A DNA stretch of 64,000 bases, taken from an uncultured Eubacteriales bacterium. Its GTDB lineage: Bacteria > Bacillota > Clostridia > Peptostreptococcales > Anaerovoracaceae. Both the position numbers and the translations under genes were made by a program. The notes beneath the pieces are model-generated. The model was not told the DNA's origin, made no database searches, and saw nothing but the letters and a program-made list of their open reading frames with translations. Each line of letters opens with the position of its first letter. Within the stretch, counting starts at the first letter, position 1. Where the stretch lies: contig CAJTYS010000017.1 of the NCBI GenBank assembly GCA_910583765.1, positions 13,231 to 77,230 of the forward strand, written 5' to 3'. Positions 24,629 to 32,929 of this stretch are shown piece after piece.

Positions 24629-25852
24629 TTAAAGTATGCAGCTGAATCCTACGAACATCCAGTGGGCGCTGATCCCCGCGCAAAGCCCGCCGATGGTGTG
24701 GCTCAAAATCGCGTGCCCTGTTAATTCTCTGAAACGCAGTCCGTCCATCATGGCAACATGGGTGCTGAGGTACCCGCTCCAGCACATGCACATAGCCGTG
24801 CACACTGCGATGTCGTTTCCCGCAGCAAGGCCTTCGCTGACCATGCCGGGCACCAGACCAATGGCCGCTCCAGCAGCGCCCAAAGAAGTGATGGGAACCG
24901 CGATGCACTCAGGTGAGGTGAAGCCGAACAATGGATTGATAAGAAAGCTGATCTTATCTGCGAGATACGGCAAAAAGGCCACGCCTTCGTATGCGGCTCC
25001 CGTGTATGTTCCGGCTTCACTTGGTCCGTTGGTCAATATAAGGATCAAGGTGCAGATGATCAATACGCCGGGCACAATGGCCACGCCCATGCTCACCCCG
25101 TTTTTTCCGCCTTCCAAAAGGGCTGCGATGGCTCGCTCCCCGATATTGCCCTCTCTGATGGTCCTTTCGTTGAGGGAAAGCTGCGGGCTGCCTTTGTCTG
25201 TTTCCGCAGAAACTTCCGTGCCGTACAATTTTTTTGTTTTCAGCAGCATGATCCTGGTGCTGACGATGCTTCCCACAACTGCGCCTAACACGCCAACGAT
25301 GGCTGGCATCACATAGCTTTGCCCGCTTTTCACGCTGAGTCCGATCATAAAAGTCATGATGATCAGGCCCATGCCAAAGGCCGTGCCGATGTTGGTCAGC
25401 GCCGGCAGCTGGTACTTTTTAAAATACCGTCTGAAATTATTGTCGTTGGCCAGAGTCAGGATAGCCGGATTGTCGGAGAGAAAGGTGGTGATCACGCCTA
25501 CGATGCTGGCTCCCGGCAGGCCATATAGTGGCTTCATCAATGGGGAAATCAATTTGTTGATAATGGCTACCACTCCGAATTCTGTCAAAATTCCGGCAAT
25601 GCCGCCTACCAGCACGGCGATGCCCATGATCAGCAGCACTGTGTCCGTCAACAGCGCATAGGCAGTATGGATCATGGTGTTAACCATGTTGATGCCGCCC
25701 ATTTTCATGCCAAGCAAAGTGAATCCAACGCCTAAAACTCCCACGCACACCAGGCCTTCTGCGCTAAGCCAATTTTTAACCCGTGGATTTTCCGCAGTTT
25801 TTTCTCGCTGTTCCAGCTTCTTTGCGTTTTCTAGCTTCACGATTTTTTCCAT
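24629..25852 (-). CDS. Gate/nucleoside-recognition-domain membrane protein
   Basis: A 407-aa polytopic protein with about 10 membrane segments and two inverted Gate-like halves. Motifs include MKPLYGLPGASIVGVITTFL then SDNPAI (about 126-151) and the C-terminal STHVAMMDGLRFRELTGHA (about 360-378). It resembles the membrane family typified by Clostridioides difficile CD0519/CD1768, whose substrate is not known to me. A cytosolic N-terminal helix of about 30 residues precedes the first span. GTGGGG is the only ribosome-like site before the ATG; a short upstream frame ends exactly at the start codon. Placed between a PucR regulator and a peptidase gene. Confidence 0.75.
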   Translation of the reverse strand: MEKIVKLENAKKLEQREKTAENPRVKNWLSAEGLVCVGVLGVGFTLLGMKMGGINMVNTMIHTAYALLTDTVLLIMGIAVLVGGIAGILTEFGVVAIINKLISPLMKPLYGLPGASIVGVITTFLSDNPAILTLANDNNFRRYFKKYQLPALTNIGTAFGMGLIIMTFMIGLSVKSGQSYVMPAIVGVLGAVVGSIVSTRIMLLKTKKLYGTEVSAETDKGSPQLSLNERTIREGNIGERAIAALLEGGKNGVSMGVAIVPGVLIICTLILILTNGPSEAGTYTGAAYEGVAFLPYLADKISFLINPLFGFTSPECIAVPITSLGAAGAAIGLVPGMVSEGLAAGNDIAVCTAMCMCWSGYLSTHVAMMDGLRFRELTGHAILSHTIGGLCAGISAHWMFVGFSCIL

Positions 25853-26174
25853 TCACAAAACCCCACTTTCTAAAACTCTACAGCCGGCTCTTTCTGATCT
25901 TCTTTCAGCGGCCAGACTTTGCCGATGCTCTGAAACGATCGCAGGCCATGTTCCCTGCGACAAGGACAGCCTCAATATACACAAACCTCCCTGTGCTTGT
26001 AATTTAAAAATCTTTAAAAAAGTGGCCTCATTTTTTGTATTTTATACAGTGAAACTTTTTCAGCGACCAGATAGACTATTCTCAACAAGTCGTTGTGCGG
26101 TTTAATGGCAGAGTTCTCTTTGCGGTTCCTTTTCAGGCACGGACTCTGCGGATCTTCCGCCAACATCGTCATAA

Positions 26175-26197
26175 GCCGATATTTCCTGCGTCATGAC
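26175..26197 (+). repeat. short partial copy of the dispersed intergenic repeat
   Basis: GCCGATATTTCCTGCGTCAT, matching the right end of the repeat (compare GATATTTCCTGCATCATAAA at 55280-55299). Confidence 0.4.
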
Positions 26198-26233
26198 AGA
26201 GCTGCCTTCGCCGGTTGCCTTTTAGCGACAGCC

Positions 26234-26280
26234 TTTGTCCATGTTCTGGAAATATCATAAATAATATTCCCTATAGTTAA
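26234..26280 (+). repeat. copy of the dispersed intergenic repeat upstream of the M29-like gene
   Basis: GTTCTGGAAATATCATAAAT followed by AATATTCCCTATAGTTAA. Here the inverted GGAAATAT/ATATTCC core lies within 70 bp of a start codon, unlike most copies, which follow genes. Confidence 0.5.
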
Positions 26281-26302
26281 GTAAGAGAATGTGAGGTACA
26301 CG

Positions 26303-27334
26303 ATGTTAAAGTATGAATTGCAAAACGCAGCAGACAAATTAGTAAAAGAGATATTTGGAGTGACCGCGGGAGAGACAGTTGTGATTACTGCGGACACATG
26401 CTCGGACATGGATGTGATTGACGCAGTTGCTTCCAGCGTGGTGGCGGCGCAGGCAAAGCCTATGGTGATCACGTTGAAAACTCCCGCAGGCGTTGGCAAG
26501 GCCGCTGACCCTGACCTGCCCATCGAAGCCCTTTCCGCGGCACTGACAAAGGCGGATGTTTGGATCGAATTCAACCACCAGTGGCTGCTCTATTCCACGC
26601 CGTTCACCATCGCAGAGCAGAACAATAAGAAGATGCGCTATATGTGCCTCGTTGATTTTGATCCGGAAGTCATGCATCGGGTCATCGGCCAGGTGAATTG
26701 CGCTTCCTTGAAGGAATTCATGCTGGCCACAAGAGAACTGCACAAAAAATCCAGCCGCATGAAAGTGACTACGCCGGCTGGCACGGATGTGAAGTTCGAG
26801 CTGGATCAAAATCACTATATGACCTGCGATTATGGCGACGCCACTGTTCCTGGCATCCACATGGTTCCCGGGCAGCTGAATGTGGTTCCAAAGTTCGGTT
26901 CCATCAATGGCAGGATCGTTTTTGACGGAACCATCACACCGCCTCTGGGAAGACGAGTGACCGAGCCTGTGACCCTGGTGGTGGAAAACAGCGTCATTAC
27001 AAAAGTGGAAGGCGGCGCTGACGCTGTGGAATACGAAAAGTGGCTGAAATCTTTTGATGATGAAGGCATGCTGAAAATGGCTCACATCGCGTATGGCTTT
27101 AATCCTGGCGCGACTCTGACAGGGAACGTGGTGGAAGATGAACGTGTCTGGGGCTGCACGGAGTGGGGCATCGGCTTTGTCAGCGATTTTGACGCTCCGC
27201 CAAATGGCCAGGACGCAAAGTCTCATTCGGACGGCATCTGCCTGTCAGCCAGCGTGTGGCTGGACGACAAGCCATTGATGCTGGGCGGAAAGATCGTCCA
27301 TGAAGAGCTGTCGAAGATTTGTCCGGTGAAGTAA
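26303..27334 (+). CDS. M29-like aminopeptidase family protein
   Basis: About 343 aa. The C-terminal half has the order of metal-binding motifs typical of the AmpS/PepS (M29) fold: GRIVFDGTI (about 204-212), HIAYGFNPGAT (about 258-268), and GCTEWGIGFVSD to AKSHSDGIC near 284-310. Related non-peptidase members include NicX-type ring-opening dioxygenases, so the reaction is not certain. ATG 26303 follows GAGG by 6 nt; a GTG at 26291 is in frame without a site. A terminator follows at 27349-27398. It may process peptides or amides in concert with neighbouring carriers. Confidence 0.75.
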   Translation: MLKYELQNAADKLVKEIFGVTAGETVVITADTCSDMDVIDAVASSVVAAQAKPMVITLKTPAGVGKAADPDLPIEALSAALTKADVWIEFNHQWLLYSTPFTIAEQNNKKMRYMCLVDFDPEVMHRVIGQVNCASLKEFMLATRELHKKSSRMKVTTPAGTDVKFELDQNHYMTCDYGDATVPGIHMVPGQLNVVPKFGSINGRIVFDGTITPPLGRRVTEPVTLVVENSVITKVEGGADAVEYEKWLKSFDDEGMLKMAHIAYGFNPGATLTGNVVEDERVWGCTEWGIGFVSDFDAPPNGQDAKSHSDGICLSASVWLDDKPLMLGGKIVHEELSKICPVK

Positions 27335-27348
27335 AAGCTATTAGACAT

Positions 27349-27398
27349 GAAGATGCAGCCCGCCAAAACATTATTTTGATTTGGTGGACTGCATCTTC
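27349..27398. terminator. bidirectional terminator between the M29-like and radical-SAM genes
   Basis: Perfect outer arms GAAGATGCAG / CTGCATCTTC plus inner CCGCCAAA / TTTGGTGG pairing, between convergent genes. Confidence 0.85.
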
Positions 27399-27409
27399 CA
27401 TTATAAGTT

Positions 27410-28291
27410 TTATCCCAAAGACTTCAAATTTTCTCTGTATTTCCGCATCTCACTTTCATTCGTGTGATCCAAAACGAATTGCAACTCACTTGTGACCTTT
27501 TCACGGTCATAGGGAAGATACGCCGTTACTGGCGTGAAATTTGAAACCGTGTTTGCGAATAAATGCGTGCGTATATTCAGATTATTGATCAGTATTTGCA
27601 ATTCGTGGATGCGCTCTTTTTCTCCGGCAGGCACAAACAAGCCTTGCCGCGCCATTTGGTACAGCTCTGTGTCTGGAAAAAGCGTGAGCGAGTCCACGGA
27701 AATAAAATACGGATTAAGCTGACTGAACAACTCTGCGCTATTTCTCGCGTTTCGGTATCCCCCGCCTTTTCCCGCAAGACCTGTCATATAAACAAAGTAG
27801 TATTCCATGCCTGCTTCGTCCAACTTCCTACATTGCTCCAGAATATCCGCATTTGTATATCCTTTATTGGCAAGGGCAAGCGTTTCGTCATCGCCGCTTT
27901 CCACACCGATGCTCAGTCCGTTAATACCCATTGCCCGGAGTTTTTTAAGCTGCCATACCTCTTTGTTTTTGATATCACGGATGCTTGCGAACATAGCCAT
28001 TGTCTGACATTTGATCAGATAGTCCCTTACGGTCAAAGCACGTAGTTTGAGATTTTCATAGCTCATCGCGAACGGGTTGGCTCCAGTCCAGAAAATCCTT
28101 CTCGCATATGGCTGGTAGCTTTTTATCTCCGCTAGATCTTCTTCAAATTCTTCCATGGGCGACACTCGGAAACGCTCATTTTTGTACAGGCCGCAAAACT
28201 TGCATTTATGATAGGAGCAGCCGGATGTGGCCTGGATGATAACCGAATGAGCTTCATAGGGCGGCCGCCAAGTTCTGCCTGTAAAGTGCAT
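27410..28291 (-). CDS. radical SAM protein (copy 2 of a tandem pair)
   Basis: About 293 aa. The [4Fe-4S]-SAM motif is CSYHKCKFC (about 25-33, CxxxxCxxC, with four residues between the first two Cys). Further family features are FWTGANPFAMSY (about 70-81), GLSIGVESGDDETL (about 127-140) and LTLFPDTELY near 210. The start at 28289-28291 follows AGGAGG; the frame is open further upstream into a repeated leader. It is a tandem paralogue of the gene at 28358-29257, same strand. The reaction is unknown; similar proteins are annotated only as radical SAM/Elp3-like. Confidence 0.88.
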   Translation of the reverse strand: MHFTGRTWRPPYEAHSVIIQATSGCSYHKCKFCGLYKNERFRVSPMEEFEEDLAEIKSYQPYARRIFWTGANPFAMSYENLKLRALTVRDYLIKCQTMAMFASIRDIKNKEVWQLKKLRAMGINGLSIGVESGDDETLALANKGYTNADILEQCRKLDEAGMEYYFVYMTGLAGKGGGYRNARNSAELFSQLNPYFISVDSLTLFPDTELYQMARQGLFVPAGEKERIHELQILINNLNIRTHLFANTVSNFTPVTAYLPYDREKVTSELQFVLDHTNESEMRKYRENLKSLG

Positions 28292-28305
28292 CTTTACTCC
28301 TCCTT

Positions 28306-28350
28306 TCCTTCCGCGCTGTTTTCCGCACATAAAGTCATACCCGTTTGGGT
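28306..28350 (-). repeat. third copy of a repeated radical-SAM leader
   Basis: Minus strand reads CCCAAACGGGTATGACTTTA then TGTGCGGAAAACAGCGCGGA, matching two further copies at about 29275-29326 and 29327-29375 in the leader of the first radical-SAM gene. Confidence 0.5.
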
Positions 28351-28357
28351 GTCTCAC

Positions 28358-29257
28358 TCACAGATGATGGACGCTTTTTCTATACTGCTGTAATTCTTCT
28401 TCGCTGACGCTTCCTATGATTTCATCGAGAAACGACAGCAGCTTGTCTTTATCCCGCGGCAGCTGCCCATGAAATTGATACGCGTTGGAAGCTCCCATCG
28501 CGGCGAAGATCGTGGGTATCCGCAAATTTTCGATGAGCGCCCGCATTTCTTTGTATTTTTCCAGCTCGCTTTCTTCCTGCCAGTTCCCCCGCTGTATTTC
28601 CCCATAGAGTTCTGAATTCGGGTAAATCGTGAGCATATTTGCCCCGATGAGCGTAGGGTGGATTTGGTTGCATACATCAGCCGTCAATTTCGCGCCGATT
28701 TCTCCGCGGCCCGCCCCAGAAACGCTTACCAAATAAAAGAAACTGTAACGAATGCCTGCCGCGTCTAATCTTTGACATTGCTCTATAATGTCCGCCGAGG
28801 TATACCCTTTGTTCATAAACCGCAGGGCTTCATCATCGCCTGTTTCTATTCCTATGGTCAGACCGTCATATCCGAAAGCCCGCAGTTTGGCAAGCTCCTC
28901 ATTGGTTTTGGACATGACATCGGTGATCCTCGCGAAGGAGCCGATTGATTTTACTGACGGGAGATCTTTGTGAACCAGCTCCGCGATCGCGGCCAATCTG
29001 CCATAGGACAAAACGAAGGGATTCGCTCCTGTCAGAAACACCCGGTCGAGCCGACCGCTGCTGAAACCTTTGATCGCTTTTTTCACCTCCCGCAAATCAC
29101 GCTCAATATCCTCCATAGGGGACATTCTGAATTTGAACGGCAGATCATGGTATAAGGTACAAAACTTGCATCTGTGATGCGTGCAGCCCGCCGTCACCTC
29201 GATCAAAAGCGATGCCGCTTCATAGGGCGGCCGCCAAATCGTTCCTGTGTAATGCAT
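28358..29257 (-). CDS. radical SAM protein (copy 1 of a tandem pair)
   Basis: About 299 aa with the SAM cluster motif CTHHRCKFC (about 25-33), the same spacing as its neighbour, then FLTGANPFVLSY, LTIGIETGDDEALRF and LTIYPNSELY. AGGAGA precedes ATG 29255-29257. The frame remains open upstream to 29407, but the -10 box at 29391-29396 lies there, so the longer form is not translated. The promoter is divergent from an HxlR regulator gene, which probably controls both radical-SAM genes. Substrate unknown; gene duplication is evident from sequence and leader. Confidence 0.9.
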   Translation of the reverse strand: MHYTGTIWRPPYEAASLLIEVTAGCTHHRCKFCTLYHDLPFKFRMSPMEDIERDLREVKKAIKGFSSGRLDRVFLTGANPFVLSYGRLAAIAELVHKDLPSVKSIGSFARITDVMSKTNEELAKLRAFGYDGLTIGIETGDDEALRFMNKGYTSADIIEQCQRLDAAGIRYSFFYLVSVSGAGRGEIGAKLTADVCNQIHPTLIGANMLTIYPNSELYGEIQRGNWQEESELEKYKEMRALIENLRIPTIFAAMGASNAYQFHGQLPRDKDKLLSFLDEIIGSVSEEELQQYRKSVHHL

Positions 29258-29274
29258 AAACACATCTCCTTTCC

Positions 29275-29375
29275 TAATTTTCGCCCCGCTTCTCGCACAT
29301 AAGGGTATATTCGTTGGGCATATTCTTGCTCTTGCGCTGCTTCCCGTGCATATCGGCATGTCCGCGGGGTGTTTT
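29275..29375 (-). repeat. two tandem copies of the radical-SAM leader repeat
   Basis: About 48-bp units, for example CCCAACGAATATACCCTTAT then GTGCGAGAAGCGGGGCGAAA, and CCCCGCGGACATGCCGATAT then GCACGGGAAGCAGCGCAAGA. A third copy lies before the second radical-SAM gene. Confidence 0.5.
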
Positions 29376-29390
29376 CTGTGATTTATGCTC

Positions 29391-29418
29391 ATTATACCCA
29401 TGTACAATGATTTTACAA
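29391..29418 (-). promoter_or_regulatory. promoter of the radical-SAM pair
   Basis: Minus-strand TTGTAA (29413-29418), 16-nt spacer, TATAAT (29391-29396), giving a leader of about 130 nt. Confidence 0.65.
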
Positions 29419-29487
29419 GTACTGTACTTTTTTGTAGTACCTATATATTGGTGGTACTTTGATCTTTGAAAAAATACGTGTTATACT
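29415..29487 (+). promoter_or_regulatory. HxlR operator region and promoter
   Basis: GTACT half-sites recur (AAGTACTGTAC, TGTAGTACC, GGTGGTACTT) between the divergent genes, typical of an HxlR-type operator. TTGATC (29459-29464), 17-nt spacer and TATACT (29482-29487) form the regulator promoter. Confidence 0.6.
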
Positions 29488-29509
29488 GTTTCAGAAAGGA
29501 GTGACAGGC

Positions 29510-29845
29510 ATGAAAAAAAGTAAATTGGCTGTTGAGCGATGCAAAACAGTTTCTATGATACAGAAAATTTTAGGCGGCAAATGGAAAATCGAGATCATTT
29601 ATTATATCGCCTTCCAAGACATACATCGCTTTGGAGAGCTTCGCAGGCAGATCGGCGAGATCACGGAATCAAGCCTGACAAAACAGCTGCGGGAGTTAGA
29701 AGCAGACGGCTTCATTACCCGTTATGATTACAAGGAAGTCCCTCCCCATGTGGAATATAACCTCACTGGCTTGGGGAAAAGCTTCATTCCCGTTTTTGAA
29801 CACATGAAACAATGGGGGGATGAAAACCTTGAGCTTTCCCCCTAG
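29510..29845 (+). CDS. HxlR-family winged-helix regulator
   Basis: A 111-aa single-domain regulator with the family pattern: a Cys near the N terminus (ERCKTVS), ILGGKWKIEIIYYI (about 22-35), RFGELRRQIGEITESSLTKQ in the recognition helix region and the wing YKEVPPHVEYNLT. An AGGAG site precedes ATG 29510. It is divergent from two radical-SAM genes and the shared region carries GTACT half-sites, so autoregulation and control of the radical-SAM pair are likely. The signal is unknown. Confidence 0.92.
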   Translation: MKKSKLAVERCKTVSMIQKILGGKWKIEIIYYIAFQDIHRFGELRRQIGEITESSLTKQLRELEADGFITRYDYKEVPPHVEYNLTGLGKSFIPVFEHMKQWGDENLELSP

Positions 29846-29924
29846 AAAAATAGTGAAGATTCCAGAAAAACCGTATATAATAGAAAGAAGCATCATTGAA
29901 TAAATAAAAAGGGGACTGGGATCC

Positions 29925-30551
29925 ATGACTAGAAAAAGAACGATCATCATGATTTGCGCCTTCGGAGCCTTCGCTGTCATTGCCGGATTCGTGGCTTCCA
30001 ATGACACGCTTGCCTTTGACACGGTTATCAGGCAGTGGTTTTACTCCATCCGCAGCCAGGGGCTGACCGCTGTTTTAAAAGTGATCACCTACATGGGAAA
30101 TTGGCAGTCCATCACTGGGCTCTGCATTTTGCTGCTGATCATTCCTAAAACCAGAATGCATTATGGCGTCCCAGTTTCAGCCAGCGCGATTTTCATCACT
30201 TTGCTCAACAAGGGCGTAAAGGCCGTGTTTCAACGGCCAAGGCCTGATGTGAGCCTGCGTTTGATCGAGCAGGGAGGCTATTCTTTTACCAGCGGCCACT
30301 CCATCACCAGCATGGTGGTGTTCGGTTTGTTGATTTTTCTGGTGAGAAAATATGTGGAAGACAGGCGGACAGCCAACGTGCTGACGGTTTTGCTGTGCGT
30401 CCCTCTGGTGTTCATCGGTCTCAGCCGCGTTTACATGGGCGTGCATTTTCCAACGGACGTGCTGGGCGGCTGGTGCCTGGGACTGGCGGTTTTGATGATC
30501 ATCGTGTCCATGGAAGACCGCTTTTCTAAAAGAAAAAATCCAAAGCTTTAA
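29925..30551 (+). CDS. PAP2 family membrane phosphatase
   Basis: A 208-aa protein with about six membrane spans. The three phosphatase motifs are KAVFQRPRP (about 98-106), FTSGHSIT (about 122-129) and SRVYMGVHFPTD (about 167-178), containing the catalytic His residues facing outside. The family dephosphorylates undecaprenyl pyrophosphate, phosphatidylglycerophosphate or other lipids. AAAAAGGGG lies upstream of the ATG. It follows the HxlR gene at 80 bp, perhaps cotranscribed, although nothing links their functions. Confidence 0.93.
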   Translation: MTRKRTIIMICAFGAFAVIAGFVASNDTLAFDTVIRQWFYSIRSQGLTAVLKVITYMGNWQSITGLCILLLIIPKTRMHYGVPVSASAIFITLLNKGVKAVFQRPRPDVSLRLIEQGGYSFTSGHSITSMVVFGLLIFLVRKYVEDRRTANVLTVLLCVPLVFIGLSRVYMGVHFPTDVLGGWCLGLAVLMIIVSMEDRFSKRKNPKL

Positions 30552-30608
30552 AGCGAAAAGATATTTTCGCCATCCGTTTCATGCTGCGTTCTATTCATTT
30601 AGGCGATG

Positions 30609-31157
30609 TCACGCCATCACATTGGCTGGATCCCGATCAAAGAAAATGCTCTTGGAGCTTGTTGCCAGTGGGATCCCGTAGCACACTTTCACGGCAGGTG
30701 GGAAGCACCCCATACGCAGCGCCGCCTGGCCCGCGGAATAAAGAACCCGATTGTCCATGCGATTGTCAGCTGCCACGGAAACGGCTGACCCTATGGCGAT
30801 TCCCAGATCCGTCAGATTAAAGGCGCAGTGCGTGCCGGCCTTTTTCCGCTCACCGCAATTTTTGAATCCGCACATGCCGCAGCCTTTGATATACAGCGGA
30901 TTGTCCACCATGCCAATCAGCACGATACAATGGCTGGCATCCACGTTTCCCGCGTCCCGATTAAAGAACTCCAGATCGATCTCCGCCGCGATGTCACGCA
31001 TGTGCTTGCTCAAGGCATCCTTGTCTTCTCCGTCTAAAATCAGGGCGATCACATCGTCCACACCTGATCCTTTTGGCGCAGTCTTGGCCGCTGCCGCCAT
31101 CTTCTCCGCGACTGCCAGAGCAGCCCTTTTTTCCGCATCTTCACCTTTGTGTATCAT
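30609..31157 (-). CDS. DUF2148 ferredoxin-like domain protein
   Basis: A 182-aa cytosolic protein with a Cys-rich block CGMCGFKNCGERKKAGTHC (about 92-110), which could bind an iron-sulfur cluster, within the DUF2148 pattern (N-terminal helix with EKRAALAVAEKM, then a GSGVDDV stretch, and C-terminal GIPLATSSKSIFFDRDP). Common in anaerobes; the function is not established. GGAGG lies 11 nt before the ATG. Convergent with the PAP2 gene. Confidence 0.85.
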   Translation of the reverse strand: MIHKGEDAEKRAALAVAEKMAAAAKTAPKGSGVDDVIALILDGEDKDALSKHMRDIAAEIDLEFFNRDAGNVDASHCIVLIGMVDNPLYIKGCGMCGFKNCGERKKAGTHCAFNLTDLGIAIGSAVSVAADNRMDNRVLYSAGQAALRMGCFPPAVKVCYGIPLATSSKSIFFDRDPANVMA

Positions 31158-31279
31158 CTTTTGAAACCTCCTCCATTATCATCTATCATTTGTGTTTTTC
31201 TGGGATACCAGCGCCTTGCGTCCGGCCTCCCCTTTCTATTTGGCGCACCCAGCTGACAGCCCCAGCCAGTCTGCGAGCC

Positions 31280-31747
31280 TTATTGAAACTCCTGATACAT
31301 GTTCCTGCGCCGCTGGTAAAGGGCCATGAATTTCTCCCTGCGCACTGCTTCGTCTCCCATTTGCATGAAAGCATAAGGGCTATTTTTCTGGTCCTTGGCT
31401 TTTTCCCACAATTCCTCAGGGCCCAGCTCCGCATCAGCGATCACCACCTGATTTTTTGATAAAATTTCCCGGCTCATGTCATCCAGCAGCACCCCGTCAC
31501 CGCAGGAAACCACGATCCTTTCCATGGAAGCCATCTTTTCCAGAGTTTCATACTCCTTGTTCCGATACTCGTGTTCGCCCATGGTCATGCAGATGCGCTG
31601 AATGCTGCGCCCGTCTGTTTTTTCGATTTCAGTGTCCAGGTCCATGACTCGATATCCCCGCTCAGCAGCCAGCTTTTCCGCCAGGCTTTTCCGGTCGCTT
31701 CCTAAAAATCCAGTGACAAAAATTCGATTTCCTTGCTCGTTTCCCAT
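31280..31747 (-). CDS. shikimate-kinase-like P-loop protein with altered Walker A
   Basis: About 155 aa, the size of shikimate kinase, with an AroK-like start (IFVTGFLGSDRKSLAEKLA, then VMDLDTEIE at about 34-42, the shikimate-binding Asp region) and a SCGDGVLL segment equivalent to the GGG loop. The P-loop reads GFLGSDRKS where GxxGxGKS is normal, so the lysine is displaced, and the lid region lacks a clear R-P-L motif. It may be a divergent kinase with another substrate or non-catalytic. GAGG lies 6 nt before ATG 31745-31747. No aro genes are nearby. Confidence 0.72.
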   Translation of the reverse strand: MGNEQGNRIFVTGFLGSDRKSLAEKLAAERGYRVMDLDTEIEKTDGRSIQRICMTMGEHEYRNKEYETLEKMASMERIVVSCGDGVLLDDMSREILSKNQVVIADAELGPEELWEKAKDQKNSPYAFMQMGDEAVRREKFMALYQRRRNMYQEFQ

Positions 31748-31826
31748 GTTCCACCTCATTTCTCGCTCACAGCCCTATTATACAGGCACAAGGCTCCAAA
31801 ATCAAGCAAACATGACAGTTTCAGCC

Positions 31827-31855
31827 TTGCCCTGCCGCCGGCTTTATCGTATAAT
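31827..31855 (+). promoter_or_regulatory. promoter of the nucleotidyltransferase gene
   Basis: TTGCCC (31827-31832), 17-nt spacer, TATAAT (31850-31855), about 32 nt before the start. Confidence 0.7.
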
Positions 31856-31887
31856 AGAAGGAAATAACCACGAAAAGAGGAAGGATT

Positions 31888-32802
31888 ATGAAAGAACCGA
31901 CTTTGATTATCATGGCTGCTGGCATGGGTTCCCGCTATGGCGGCCTCAAACAGATGGACCCCATTACGGACCAGGGGGAAATCATTTTGGATTTTTCTCT
32001 ATACGATGCCATGATGGCTGGTTTTAAAAAGGTCATCTTTGTTATAAAGGAAGAAATGGAAGAGGACTTTCGGGCTTTGATCGATGATCGGGCAGGAAGG
32101 CACCTGGAAGTGGAATATGCGTTCCAAAAGCTGGATGACATTCCCGAAGGGTACGCGGTTCCGGAAGACCGAAAAAAACCTTGGGGAACCGCCCATGCGG
32201 TGCTAAGCTGCCGCCACCTGATCGATGGGCCTTTTGCTGTGATCAACGCGGACGATTACTACGGGCCTGGCGGCTTTCAGAGCATCTACGACTTCCTTCT
32301 GAACAATGAAGATGAACGCTGTTTTTGCATGGCAGGCTTTAGACTGGAAAACACGGTCACGGAAAACGGCCATGTGGCTCGAGGCGTGTGTGAAGTTGCT
32401 CCTGATGGCACCCTGACCCAGATCACGGAACGAACCAAGGTCATGCGGCAGCCGGAAGGCATCTGCTATTCGGAGGATGACGGAGAAACCTGGAACCTGC
32501 TTCCTAACGACGCGGCAGTCTCCATGAATTTCTGGGGCTACACCCTGTATATGATGCGGGAAATGGAGCAGCGGCTCCCTGTTTTCCTGGAAAGAACTCT
32601 GCGTGAAAACCCGCTCAAAGGCGAGTTCTATCTGCCTCTAGTCACAGATGAGCTGATCAAAGAGGGAAAAGCCACTGTGAAGGTGCTGCCATCACCGGAT
32701 AAATGGTACGGAGTCACCTATCGGGCTGACAAGGAAATGGTCACAGCCGCGCTGCAGTCCATGAAGGACAAAGGGCTGTATCCCGATAAACTGTGGAAAT
32801 AG
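31888..32802 (+). CDS. sugar-phosphate-type nucleotidyltransferase
   Basis: A 304-aa NTP-transferase. The N-terminal nucleotide loop is MAAGMGSRYGGLKQMDP (about 9-25), with the usual G-x-G-x-R...K pattern, and the metal-binding motif is AVINADDYYG (about 116-125). The C-terminal part lacks a left-handed beta-helix, so it is a single-domain uridylyl/cytidylyl/guanylyltransferase-like enzyme. The sugar is unknown. Monocistronic: its own promoter upstream and a terminator at 32866-32898. Confidence 0.85.
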   Translation: MKEPTLIIMAAGMGSRYGGLKQMDPITDQGEIILDFSLYDAMMAGFKKVIFVIKEEMEEDFRALIDDRAGRHLEVEYAFQKLDDIPEGYAVPEDRKKPWGTAHAVLSCRHLIDGPFAVINADDYYGPGGFQSIYDFLLNNEDERCFCMAGFRLENTVTENGHVARGVCEVAPDGTLTQITERTKVMRQPEGICYSEDDGETWNLLPNDAAVSMNFWGYTLYMMREMEQRLPVFLERTLRENPLKGEFYLPLVTDELIKEGKATVKVLPSPDKWYGVTYRADKEMVTAALQSMKDKGLYPDKLWK

Positions 32803-32865
32803 ATTCTGGAAGGGGATCTATCGACAGTGAGGCTATCTATTATTTTTTCATGATTGAAATTGCTG

Positions 32866-32898
32866 CCGCCAGATGGAGCATGCCCGCTCATCTGGCGG
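32866..32898. terminator. bidirectional terminator
   Basis: Perfect 10-bp arms CCGCCAGATG / CATCTGGCGG with a 13-nt loop, between the convergent nucleotidyltransferase and DUF4143 genes. Confidence 0.75.
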
Positions 32899-32929
32899 TA
32901 AAATGTTATTTGTGCATAAACGCCTTTCT

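Noticed and set aside
25853..25978. 41-codon frame ending exactly at the start codon of the Gate-domain gene
   Set aside because: A GGGAGG site precedes a TTG start, but the peptide is featureless; could be a leader peptide, yet support is too thin.
29258..29407. N-terminal extension of the first radical-SAM protein
   Set aside because: The promoter -10 box lies inside it and a good ribosome site precedes the shorter start.
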